A DNA stretch of 64,000 nt from contig JABMCL010003296.1 of the NCBI GenBank assembly GCA_018857735.1, positions 7,501-71,500 of the forward strand, written 5' to 3'. The notes below the pieces were generated by a model, which did not search any database, had not been told where the DNA came from, and was given only the letters and a program-made list of their open reading frames with translations. The DNA comes from Alviniconcha marisindica (lineage: Eukaryota; Mollusca; Gastropoda; Provannidae). The position numbers were made by a program, and so were the translations under genes. This document shows positions 25,772 through 38,400 of the stretch, one piece after another (position 1 is the stretch's first letter; every line of letters begins with the position of its first letter).

Positions 25772-26378
25772 TATATATAATAATACACATATACAAAACA
25801 ACCGGCCACATGTGTGTGGTGGGGAGGGATGTTGGTGTTTGTGTGTGTGTCTGTGCGTGTGTGTGGTGGAGGGTTGTGTGTGAAGCAATAAAGTGATGTC
25901 TTATTTTGACAAAAGCAGATTTACATACTTTTGATGATGTTCTTCGACCTGATATAACTGTACTCTGGTTGACTGGATGTAAACCACCAAATTACTTACT
26001 TACTGATGATGTTTTTATATATAATTATTACACTCTGAGTGTACTCTGCAATGCTTTCTTTGGGTTGATTATTCTACGGTATCACACTGGTCAGCAAATA
26101 GTGATATAGAGCCAGTGATATACCACATGTTAGACACTCCGTCTCATACACTACACTCTTCTTCTGACACCCGCATGCTGAAAATCCAGCAATACAAATG
26201 CAAGACTCATGGCTTTCGCACTTTCTCTTGCTTTGGACCCCACATTTGGAATTCATTCCCACAGGACCTCAGACATTGATTGCTCAACCCTGTCACCTTT
26301 TAAAGCCAAACTGAAAACCATCCTCTTCTCACAGTATTTCCACCCAAACTAATATCAGTACCCAGTTTCTGCTACAAT

Positions 26379-26434
<56 letters not shown>

Positions 26435-29400
26435 TTCCATATAATATCAGTGTAAACTGTTTTGGTAGGGCTGTGCTCTACGTGGATATAGAATATGTTG
26501 TATTTCGGTTAATATGTATCATCTGAGCGCATTATAAATGTGCATTATTATTATTAATTTTATTATTATTATTGTGTCAGCTTTAGGGCCAAATGAATCA
26601 GTAGAAGCAGCCGACGGAAGACTTTCTACAGACACGGTCAAGAAGTATTAAAAGTTTGTTTTGATGAGGTATGAAACGACGGCGCACTCTGTAAAAGACG
26701 AAGTGGGCTAGAGCTGAGGAAGGCTGTTGGGAAATTTCATTGAAGAAACGACACGAAACCACTCTCAGGCACACCGTGCAGCTCATATCAGTCACTAACT
26801 GACGTCAAAATTCCGGTGTCAACCGACATTGTATAAAAAAACTCACGTTATGTTGCTTTGTAGAGACTGCGCAGCGTTCATTCTGTCCGGATCCAAGTCA
26901 TGTCGTTTAAAAGCCAATTCAAATAATTCGCAGAAACAACTTCGACTGCCACCCCAACGTAGGCCTACTGCTCAGTCACTTGCGTCTTCTTGTCTGCTGC
27001 CGGGGATTGTCACGTGACAAGCAAGCTGGACTTGACCTAAGTCGTCTGCTCCGGAGATAAATTTAACAGTCAAAATTGAACAGATCCGCAAACCAAAGAG
27101 GCGTAAGTCGTTTGGAGATTAACGAACATTAGCATAGACTTTGTTACAAGGCTACTATTTCAGATGTTTTCACTACTGATTCGGTTGAATGCATTTTTGG
27201 CCAGAAGTCGAGTCGTTGCTTCAGTGTAAGTAGGCCGACGGATACACCGCACAGTACAATGATACGAAATTCTTTCGCCTTCGCTTTCTGTAAACGTTAA
27301 TTAATTGTTACCTAAGTGTTTTCTTTGGCTCATGTTTGTCTGTTTCAATAAAAATGTAAACAGACAAGACACCTAGATACATCTGATGGAGAATGCACTG
27401 AAAATGGGTCTCTTTCGCCTTGTCAGTCGTGCGCATCCCGCGACAGAGTAAAAAGGCTGTCACCGAAGACTGAAGGTTGTGTTGTCATTTCACGCTCAAG
27501 CAGTCTAAGCTGCAGATCCATACCAGGGTGATTTACTGTACGTACGTGTAATAAATAGCGCACACAATGGTTTTAGTCTTCGTTGGTCAGTTACCGCTAA
27601 ATATGAAACGGCAATGTCCACTTTTAGCCCCGTCGGTTCACGGTCCTCAAATGGTATGAGAATGTGTGTGTGTGTGAACGGAATGAACTTTAAGTATGCA
27701 GTACGTTGGCATATCCACATATCAGTTCATTCCGTACTATGCCAGTGCTATGCACGCACACACGCATCCTCAAACCATTTGAGGACAGCGAACCGACGGG
27801 GCTAAAAGTGGGTATTGCCTATAAAACACTTGTTGTCAAACAGTGAAAGCTTACACCCACTCGGACCATTCTGTAAGCTCGCTCCCTCCCCCCCCCCCCC
27901 CCCCCCCCCGCAACACACACACACACACACACACACACAAGACATTGCCACAGCTGTATTTATGTCGCATCAAAACAACAACAGGTATATATTATCATTA
28001 TCGGATGTGGTTGTCTGTATCGTTGTTCTGTAATTTAAGAATGTGCATAAAAGTGAAAATATGCACAAGTACACTCTGTTCCATTTGCATATTTATATGT
28101 ATTGGCATCCAACTGAACAAATGCATCCAATTTTCAGTGTGGGTTTATTTGTGTAATTGTCACTTGGCATGAATAAAGTATCTTACCTTATCTTTGGTTT
28201 CAGATACAAGGGTTCCTTTGTGTCTCGCAATAAACGGTCCACGTTTTATGGCACACAAAGTACAGGGGCCATGCTGTTTGAGGAGGTTGTATGCAGCGGA
28301 GAGGAGAACAGCATCCTCAACTGCAGTCGTGGCCCTCCAAGCAGCTCCGTCAGCTGCACGCATGACAATGATGCAGCGGTTACATGTAGAGAGGGTATGT
28401 ACGTTTTGTGTCCCGTGGACATGACATTGCCACAGCTGTGATGTGTAGAGAGAATTATGCATGTGCATATCCTGTGTCCTGTCTACAACAGTACAACTGC
28501 AAGACATGTAGAAGGGGTATGGTCATTGACGTTTTGTGTCCTATATATATATGCAAGACATTGCCACAGCTGTAATATGTAGAAAGGGTATGGCCATTGA
28601 TGTTTTGCGTCCTATATATATGCAAGACATTGCCACAGTTGTAATATGTAGAAAGGGTATGGCCATTGATGTTCTGTGTCCTATGTATAAGACATTGTCA
28701 CAGCTGTAACATGTGGAAAGGGTATGGCCATTGATGTTCTGTGCCCTATGCCTATACAAGACATTGCCACAGCTGTAATATGTAGAAAGGGTATGGCCAT
28801 TGATGTTTTGCGTCCTATATATATGCAAGACATTGCCACAGTTGTAATATGTAGAAAGGGTATGGCCATTGATGTTCTGTGTCCTATGTACAAGACATTG
28901 TCACAGCTGTAACATGTGGAAAGGGTATGGCCATTGATGTTCTGTGCCCTATGCCTATACAAGACATTGCCACAGTTGTAAGATGTAGAAAGGGTATGGC
29001 CATTGATTTTCTGTGCCCTATGCCTATACAAGACATTGCCACAGTTGTAAGATGTAGAAAGGGTATGGCCATTGATGTTCTGTGTCCTATGTACAAGACA
29101 TTGCCACAGCTGTAACATGTAGAAAGGGTATGGCCATAGCTGTTCTATGCCCAATGATCTACTAGACATTGCTGCAGCTGTATCATGTAAAAAGGGTATC
29201 GCCACTGATGTTCTGTGCATGTGTCCTGTGTACAAGACATTGCTGCAGCTGTAACATGTAGAAAGGGTATATATATATATATATATATATATATGGACAT
29301 TGATGCTTTGTGTCCTATGGTCTACAAGACATTGCTGCAGCTGTAACATGTAGAAAGGGTATATGAGCCAGTGACAAGAGGTCGTACATACATAGACCAT

Positions 29401-32400
29401 GGACACATCTCATGATTGCCAGTCAAATGCAGAGATCATCATAATAATTATATAATACATAAAAACTGGTTTCTGTTGGAAGGTTTGGGAGAACAAGTGG
29501 GCTTTCAACTGCGACTTAAATGAGGAGTATGTTTGTGTGTGGTGGATGGAGAAAAGCAGATTATTCCAAGTTACAGGACCCTGATAGGAGAAAGATCTCT
29601 GGCCTGAGTATTTCTTTTTGAACAGAGGGATCTTCAGTTTACATGTGTCTGCAGTAGACAGTAAAGTATGGGATGGTATGTGGATTTGTAAAAGGTAACA
29701 AGGTATTGTGGGGTGGAGGCAATGATGGAGTTGTAACACATGCAGGACAGTGTGTATGTTATGTGGTCAGAGATTGGTAACCAATATAGTGCTTTGAGGA
29801 GTGGTTTAGTGTGTTCTTGTTGGGAAGACTTAAGGATTAAGCTGGCAAATGTGTTTTGGATTTTTTGGAGTTTATGTAGAAGACATTCAGGGACACCTGC
29901 ATGGAGACAGTTACCATAGTCTAAGCAAGACAGGACGAGGAATACTACTAGAGTTTTGGCTGCATCCTCTGTCAAGTACTGTCTGATTGAGGAAATCCTC
30001 TGAAGCTCCCAGTAGGCCATCTGGCACATTTGTTTATGTGTTCTTTCATGGACAATGTCGTGTCAAGAACAACACCAGGTTTCTAACACTTTTGACAAAT
30101 GGCATGCCACTGGAACCTATTTGTATGGATGTAGGTAGGTCTTTGTCAGAGCTGGAGGTGGCTACAAGAAGAGCTTTGGTTTTACCTTTGTTCAGTTGTA
30201 GTTTGTTTTGGACCATCCAGCTCTGTATGTCATTTGTGCAATGCTGAATGCTCTTGATAGCACTATCAATGTTGCATGAATCAGTGGAAGTGTTCATTTG
30301 CATATATAATCAGCAATGGATTGTTCGTTTTCTGGGTGCTTGGCAGTCAAATCAGAGAGGGGTTTAGTGTACATGGTAAACAAGATTGGGCCAAGAACAG
30401 ACCCTTGAGGGACACCGAATGACAATGGGACGGGTTTTGAATCATGTCCAAGTACTGAGACAAACTGCATTCTACCAGTAATATATGACCTCAACCACGC
30501 TAGCACTGTACCATCAACATCAAAGTATGACTGCAGTCATGCTAAGAGGATCAGTGGTGTTGAAGGCAAGTCAAGCAATGTAACCATGGAGATCTTTCCA
30601 CATCCATCTTGGCTAGTAGGTCATTGGTGACAAGGGTGAGAGCTGTCTCAGTACTGTGTCCTGTCCGGTATGCTGATTGAAAAGGGCTGTAGAGGTCGTT
30701 TGATTTCAGGTGATCTTGAAGTTGACAAAGAACAATCTTTTCCAATAGTTTGGACAAGAATGGTAGTTAGATATCGGTCTGTAGTTTTTCAGGTTGTTGG
30801 GATCCAAATTCAGTTTTTTCAATTGAGGTTTGACTATTGCCATCTTGAAGTCAGGGGGGAAAACACCAGTTGTCAGCGACTCATTGATAATCTGCATCAG
30901 TGATAATCTGCGTCAGTAAGACATCCATGCACTCATACATCAGTGTGGTTGGCATGGAGTCCAGTTCACATGACTTTGTAGGTGTTCTCTTCAACAGGTC
31001 ATGGACAAACTCTTGAGATACTCATACTGGTCTAAACTCTACCAGAGGACATCCACTAAATTCTCCCAGTTCATGTACAAGTACACTGTATGGTCCGTTT
31101 GCATATTTACATATATTGGCATCCAACTGAAAAGCCTGGTGCAACACTGACGTGGGTTTCAAGTCCCCAGTGCGTCAAGGGATTTGCAGATTTTTTGCCC
31201 AGACTCAGCTTCCAGTGCAGACTCTCTTATGGTGTCTGTACAGCCCCATTGTGCAATCACATGTATCAACATCTGTGCACATGTTAAAAATCCCAAACAC
31301 TGGTATTACTGGCAGCCATACCAGTGTTTGCACACACAAGTACTGCACACACCAGTAGGAATGGGTAGCACCACTCTTGTGGCTGCTGTGCTTTACTCAG
31401 GTAAGGCGACCCAAATTTGCGTAAGGAACAATGAAGTACTAAAAAAGTACTTTTCATTTTATATATTTTATATCCCATGTGAATGTCATACAATCAAGGT
31501 ACATTTACTAATGTACCAGTGGCTGGAAAGTGTTGTCGGAATTGTAACATGATGCAGATCAAATGAGTATACATGTTATACATTTTGTGATCTTTTCTAT
31601 TGAATAACATCTAACATTGTCTTCTCTCCTTTGCATGCTTTAAAAATAGATTCATGATTGTCATTTTGTGGTTGTGAACTTTCAGATTTACAAATATGGT
31701 TCTTTAATTAATATGTGTTATGTCATTGGTTAGACAAATGGTTTTGGCTACTGACAAACTGTATGGGCAATGACACAAGTGCACATGCGCCCACTGCAGG
31801 GTTTACAAACTTTGCCACAAGGGTGTCGTCTGCCAACAATGGCAGCGACTTGCTAGCCGAGTAAATGACAGTAACCACTTACCACAACATGTACTATTAT
31901 ATGATTATGCTGGTTAAATTTCCTGCCACAGGGAATATTATTTGAGAACCTGTCCATGTGCCACTTATTTTCGTTTCAGACACAGTACGTCTGGTGAATG
32001 GGAGTGTTGACGGGTGGGGAGAGCTGCAGTACTGGTCTGGTGGGCAGTGGGCAGCGGTCTGCGCTCAGGGCTGGGACACTGGGGACACCACTGTTGTCTG
32101 CACACACCTTGGCTATCCCCCGTGAGTCTGAATAACAAATGTATTGCTGCGATCTTGCTTTTAGTCTCATTTGCTATACATGGCCACATACTGTCACTGG
32201 ATGAACTGTTTTGGTAAGGGGGATCTCTCTCTCTCTCTCTCTGTTTCCCCTCTCAGTATTCTACATTACCCACCCATGAGACCAATGGAAAGAGACCATT
32301 GGTACCTGTCAACCCAGCTGTACACCTGAGGTCTGGTCAGTCATGTAGATAGTCTCTCACCAATCCAGTTTCCAGTTTGATACAGAATCAGTGTCTTCTT

Positions 32401-35400
32401 GTTTCAGTGTGGGCTGTGATTTTATGGTTTTTGACTCTTTCCAGGGATGGAGCAGAGGTCCTGAACATCTCCAGTGTCTACATTGTGTACAACCAGTCAT
32501 TCAGTTGTAACGGGGATGAGAAATCCCTGTCTGAATGTCCTACCTCAGCCCTGGGCAACTGTTCGAACAACTGGTCCGTCTTTCTCAAATGTCAGGGTAA
32601 TGTTCCAGTGGCTTCTGTAAGCTTTATTTTGGTGCTGTTTGGATGTTACTCGCTGAGTGTAGTGAAAGTATTTCACTCAATCATACAGCACACATCAAGA
32701 AATGTCCAGACTCCATAGTGGGGAAACGGCAAAGGCCCCAAGCCTTCTTAATTTATTCATACGTCATCAGCACGGCCATAGGCACATGGCATTCAGTATT
32801 ACAATCTCAACACATCTCCCCCTTTTTTTCAGTTAACGATCTAGTTAACTAACATTAATACTAAAATGATTATAATCTACATGATTCACCAGTTTAAATG
32901 TATGCATTAGTTGGACACACTAATGTTTACTTTCATCTCTGTATATAGCATGGTTCTGCATAGCGTCTTTGATAATAACAAAATGTTGGTTGGTCAGTGT
33001 GGCACATGATAGTAATGAACACGCATCAGGACTGTATCTTTCCATTAGCACAGTATATACCATGTCAATGCAGTTTCACTTCAGGATGGAGTTTCTTCCT
33101 CAGAGAAATGTACTCACCAAACTGGCGATGAATTTAATCCAGAATTTGTCACAACTCACCAACACAAGAAAGATAAGCCAGGCATTGGTATACTCCAAAG
33201 AAAATCTTGATGTAAATCTAGAGTGGTATGAATCACATAGGATTAAACTACTACTATACTAGACACACAGGATAAACGCTAGTGCACTCATGGCACTCAA
33301 TAAACACTGGTGTGCTCAGGGCACAATCGACTACACAAATGATATATAGATGCATTATAAGACACACTAGACACACTCGAAACTACACACACATAAAACT
33401 GTGCTCAAAGCACAATCTAATCTACACAAGTGTGCTCTCATGGCTCCGCTAAACTACACAAATGTGGTCTTGTGGCACAGTGGAAAACTACACACTTATG
33501 CTCTCATGGCACAACACTGCACACAAAATCACCGATATCTGGCAGGCTTATTGATCATGCGGCCATATCTGGTGCGAACGGGTGTGGCTGTAGACACTGA
33601 AGACTGTGCCGGCACTGGTTCAGACTTGTGTGTAGGCTGTGTCGATGAAAATGAGATGTTCCCTGGAGACAGTGGTGGTGATGGTGATCGGCTTGTCACT
33701 GGTGTCCCAGGCTGCCCAGCCAGGTATACACCAGGCTGCTGGTCAGACAACGCAGTTGGGTAAGGCTCCTGTTTCACTGTGTGGTCTCGAGAAAAGACTG
33801 CTCCCGACTTCTGGTGACAGAGGTCATCTGGATAGCACGCAGATGGATGGATCCGTTTCAGATGTCGGTTCCAACGCAGGTGACCTCTTGTTGTCTGTAC
33901 CAAGAATGAACGTGGAGTGCACTTCCTCGCCACCTCTCCCGACAACTTCCAGCCCTTCTCTCCATCCGTTTTGATGAGCACTGGGTTGCCTGGACTGGGT
34001 GCCGTTGTCTGAAACAACTGTCTCTGGAACATGGTGATGAGAGAAAAAGTTCTTTAATTTCCCGATCACCATTGCTGATGTCGAGCTGGGCAGGTATGTG
34101 ACGTCAGTATACCTTGAGTAATAGTCCACCTGCACCAGGTAATGCTTCTTTCGGAACTCACAAATGTCAATGCCTACCTTCTGAAAGGGTCTGTCTGGGA
34201 GTGCTGATGGTAGGAGGGGTTCACTGGCCTGGGATGGCTGCTTCTCCAGGCAGTGTTGGCAGCTGGCGACCAGTGATTTTATGTCTTTTGCAATCCGTGG
34301 CCACCACACTCATTGTGCAGCACATTCCCTGCACTTTGCCACGCCCATGTGGCCCTCATGGATCCTTTCCAGAATTTGTTTTCTCAAGCTGAAAGGAATG
34401 ACTATTCTGTCTCCCCTTACCAATGGTGGGTTCACACAATCGTAGAAGTTTGCAACTTTTTCCCAAAATGTATTACTACGCGTTGCCAACCCTTAGGTCA
34501 GAAACGACGTTACCGTTAAAAAACCACAGCATGTATGTTAAAAACAACCACACCATGTAATAGATAAAAGATTTTTCTATCGATCCCGTACCCTCATGTC
34601 ATTACATTTTGTTTAGTTTGACAACACCACGACATGTTTCAAACTTCTGCGACAGCGTCAAAAAGATTGAAAATCAAGCCGAAAAGCTGCATACTTATTC
34701 AACTTTTGTCAGAAACTTGCTTATTGTAAAAAATCTAGAGCACGAAAAATTTCAAGAGTAGTACCATGAAAGAAGAAAGATTGTTCTATCTGTTCCTTAC
34801 ATTCTGAAAATTATGTCACGTTCACTTTGACCACACGGAACTGTGCTGCAAACTTCTGCGACAAACATCCAAAATCAAAAAGTTGCAAACTACTTTTTGG
34901 ATGGTGTCGTTGTTTCAGGGCCTACCGCTTAATAACTATGGAGTGGAATGTAAAGAGAATAGTACCATGTAAAAGATGAGAAAATTTCCTAGTAGTCACA
35001 TATCTTTGTGTGTTAACTTTGCTTTTATTTTAAACACACTGCACTGTGATGCATACCGGCGTGACGGCGTCATAAATTTCAAACTCGACTCCAAAAGTTG
35101 CATGCTTCTGCAACTTTTTGTCGTCACTTGCTTCAGAAACTGGATTACTGCTAAATAACTAGGGCACTGAAAATTAAGTGAATGGTACCACCAGAAAGAT
35201 GAAAGATTCTTTTATACGTTTCCTATCTGGTTCAGATTATTCTGTGTTTAATCTGACCACACCAGACCATGTTGCAAACTTCTGCAACAAACAGCCAGTT
35301 TTGGGAAGACGCAAAGTTTTCAACCAAGGGTAGCGTCAAGAATTGTCTAACTGGTGAATCCATCATGAAGGCTGAGCTCGCCTCTTATAATGAAGAAGTC

Positions 35401-38400
35401 TCTGGCAGCCAATTGAACGTCCTCCTTATACTGAGGCCAGCCATAAATAGTGTACTCCATGGCTGCTTTGAGGTTCACATCTTTCAAAGTCTCTGCTTTG
35501 ATCTTGGCCAGTCCTGTGTCTGACACTTGCCATGATGACTGGACGTCGCTGACATGAGCTTGAATTTCCTCATGGGAACTGCTTTCAGTTTTGGATACAG
35601 GACTGCGAGACACGGTATCAGCCACTAACATATCCTTCCCTGGGACATACTTGGCTTTGACGTTAAAGCGCATGAGACACAACAGCATCCTCAGGCAATG
35701 GAGTGGCGTTTCTGATAAGTCTTTGGTGTTTATCAGAGGAACAAGTGGCTTGTGGTCTGTCACAACAGAAAATGTGTTGAGTCCAACAAGGTAACGATCA
35801 AATTTCTCGCACACCCAAGTGGAGGCTAAGCATTCTTTTTTTATTTGGGCATACTTTCTTTCGCTCTTTGTGAGAGTTCTAAAAACGAAAGCAACAGGAT
35901 GGAGTCCATCTGGGTGCTCTTGCAAAAGAACTGTGCCAAGCCCGTAGCTGCTTGCATCTGCACACGCTGTTGTAGCCATGTCTGGATTGAAGTAAGCAAG
36001 TGTTGGAGCAGAAGTCAACATCTCTTTGACTTTGGCGACTGCACTGATCTGAAGCGGCCCCCATGTCCACGCTCTGTCCTTCTTTAGGAGTTCTGTGACT
36101 GGCTGGAGAACTAAAGACAGATTCTGAAGGTAGCGACCTAGGTAGTTGACCATATCGAGAAAATGGCGTAACTTGGCAACGTCTGTGGGGTCAGGCATTT
36201 CGAGGATTGCCTCGGATTTCCTAGGGTCTGCTTTCACACCATCTTTGTTGATGACAAAGTCCCAAAAGTCCATCTCCTGCTGACGAAACTGACACTTGTC
36301 TTTGTTCAGCTTGATGCCTGCACTGTTCAGTTTTTCCATGGTGTTCTTCAAATGTTTTTCGTGAACTGTTTCATTTTCACTGAACACCAGGATGTCATCA
36401 AAGAAACACAGCATGCTCCTCTCCTGCAATGATCTCTTCCACAGTGTGATGGAAAATCTCTGGCGCAGACATAATGCCCTGTGGCACTTTTTGATTGACA
36501 GAGTGAAGTAGTTTATTGTAGTTCAGGGTACATACTGATGGAGGGGTAAGTGTATCCACAAGGGCTCACTCAACTGCCAATGAAAATTGGCGTGGCAAGG
36601 GGAAAAGAAGATGGACTCGCTTGCTGACACTTTGACGAAAATGGCATCAAAGTTTCACAGATTTCTGGCATCATTTGCTTTACCAGTAACAATTGCTAAC
36701 ACCAGTTTCCTGTTGCACGAAGCTATCAAGCAGGAGAAATACTGGACAAGTGATTTGGGAAGATGAAGGAAGTTGGTTGTTTGGATTAGTGCCAATATGT
36801 ATGAGGAGCAGTCGTGTTTATCTCCTAACCATTGACAACACTAGGACAAATTGGCATGTGTGAAGCACATCCAACCTTCCTAAACGCATTTAAAGTTGCA
36901 GGCTATTTTCTACATGCAGCCTAAGTGCCATATAAAAATGGCGGCTCTGATGCTGCCGTTACCAGCAGAGGCTACCACTGAGGAGAATAGGAACACTTGT
37001 ACAGACCAACTCCGTCCCACGTACCATTGACAGAACACAATTAGACACACCTCCTTTGACTCCCCAAAACTCATTTGCTTTCTGTCATGGATGAAGGCGT
37101 TATGTGGCTTTTTGAGGAAACATTTTTCAGAACACCAGGGGTGTCACACTCATTTCTTAAATGATGCAACAATTAGCATTAGCTGTGCTTTTTTTTTTAA
37201 TGCAGTTGATTTACTGAATCAGTAACAAACATACCTGGCTTCGCAATGGTAAAAAACATCCTACAGTCTTCTTTGTGTGTTTAGTACGCCAAAGATGCCA
37301 CCAAGACACTAGTTGGCTCATGCATCCTGTCCAGATTAGACTATTGCAATTCCCTACTGGCAGCTTACCCACAGACAGTCATCAACCACTCCAACATGCA
37401 CAAAACTCCGCAACTACACTTATCCTTAAATCTCATAGAGCAAAACATGCCAAACCTCTTCTCAAGATTTTGTTTGGAAGACGTGGTGGTCACTCAGAGG
37501 GCTATTTGCACTGAATATTACTTTTGACATTCAGATTGGCTGAAGCTGCTCAGGTGATTGGCAGCCCGGAACCCTCTCTTGGGAGGGATGGAAAACTTGA
37601 AAATCAGATCATTATGTAGGCCATATGACACAATGATGTACTGGACCACACAAAAAGGAAGTACTGCTATTTAAGTTTTGAAGGATCGCCCAGTCCATGT
37701 TATCTGTGACTCTCTCTTCCTTCAATAACAAACTCAAGACATTTCTCTTCTCCAAATATATTAGTTAAGCAAGTCTGTCCTTCACCTCTATCAGTGTGAA
37801 CAATGTATGCATGTTCATGTGCATGCATATATATATGTGTGTACATCTTGCACATAGTTATGGTTAAACCCTTGTTGATGCCTAAAATATGTGTTATGGT
37901 TGAGCCTTTGTTGATGTCTACAATATGTGTTAGCTGTTTGTTAAATTGTGGAGCTCAATGTATATCATGGTTGTTCAGCGATTTGAGCCACAGAGTAGGG
38001 GCTTTACAAATTTTCATTATTCTTACCATTATCATCATCCTTGTCATCATCGTCATGTGTAACGCTTCCATCCTGCGGCACACAGGCAAGGTTCGACTGG
38101 CTGATGGCCTGAGTCCAAACGAGGGACGGCTGGAGATGTACAGACATGGTACCTGGTACACTGTGTACTACAGTTACTTCACCCAGAATGGCGCTACTGT
38201 GGTGTGTAAACAGCTCGGCTATCTAACGTAAGTGCTGTTGGTTTGACGTGTCGATGTTGTGTTTCATGCAAACATTTTTTTTTTTTTATCAGCACTATTT
38301 GATGGAACTATTTTATTTTTAGTGCTGTTCCCGTCAGAATCTTGAAAGCAGTGATGATGGAAGCGTGGGCACGCTAGCTGCGCTAGATGCAGACTGGTCA

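Larger units (their letters stand above)
21371..28203 (+). other. Intron within domain C0 (6.8 kb)
   Basis: This interrupts the same position as the 3.7-kb intron of C and the 221-bp intron of C'. It contains the TG/G-rich tract 21535-21790, a non-LTR element (22.7-25.45 kb), microsatellites, a CR1-like fragment, the second copy of the 18040 repeat and a foldback. Confidence 0.75.
32700..36570 (-). mobile_element. Ty3/Gypsy-like LTR retrotransposon relic
   Basis: Minus-strand order from right to left: RT with SAPEIFHHTVEE-type residues near 36450, RT/RNase H ORF (36429-35347), an insertion, integrase (34420-33825), then a C-terminal tail. A purine-rich tract on the minus strand (complement of CCCCCTTTTTTTC, about 32818-32830), followed by TGTGTTGAGATTG, looks like a polypurine tract and the first bases of a 3' LTR. 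I did not find the matching 5' LTR, gag or protease, so the element is truncated or decayed at its 5' side. Confidence 0.75.
32597..38085 (+). other. Intron between domains A and B, cassette 1
   Basis: Contains the reverse-strand Gypsy relic (32.7-36.6 kb) and the non-LTR relic (37.28-37.78 kb). The paralogous intron of cassette 2 (49129-50877) lacks the Gypsy but has the non-LTR relic. Confidence 0.8.

Noticed and set aside
28681..29406. 241-codon minus-strand open frame
   Set aside because: It is made entirely of the minisatellite; unit length keeps the frame open.
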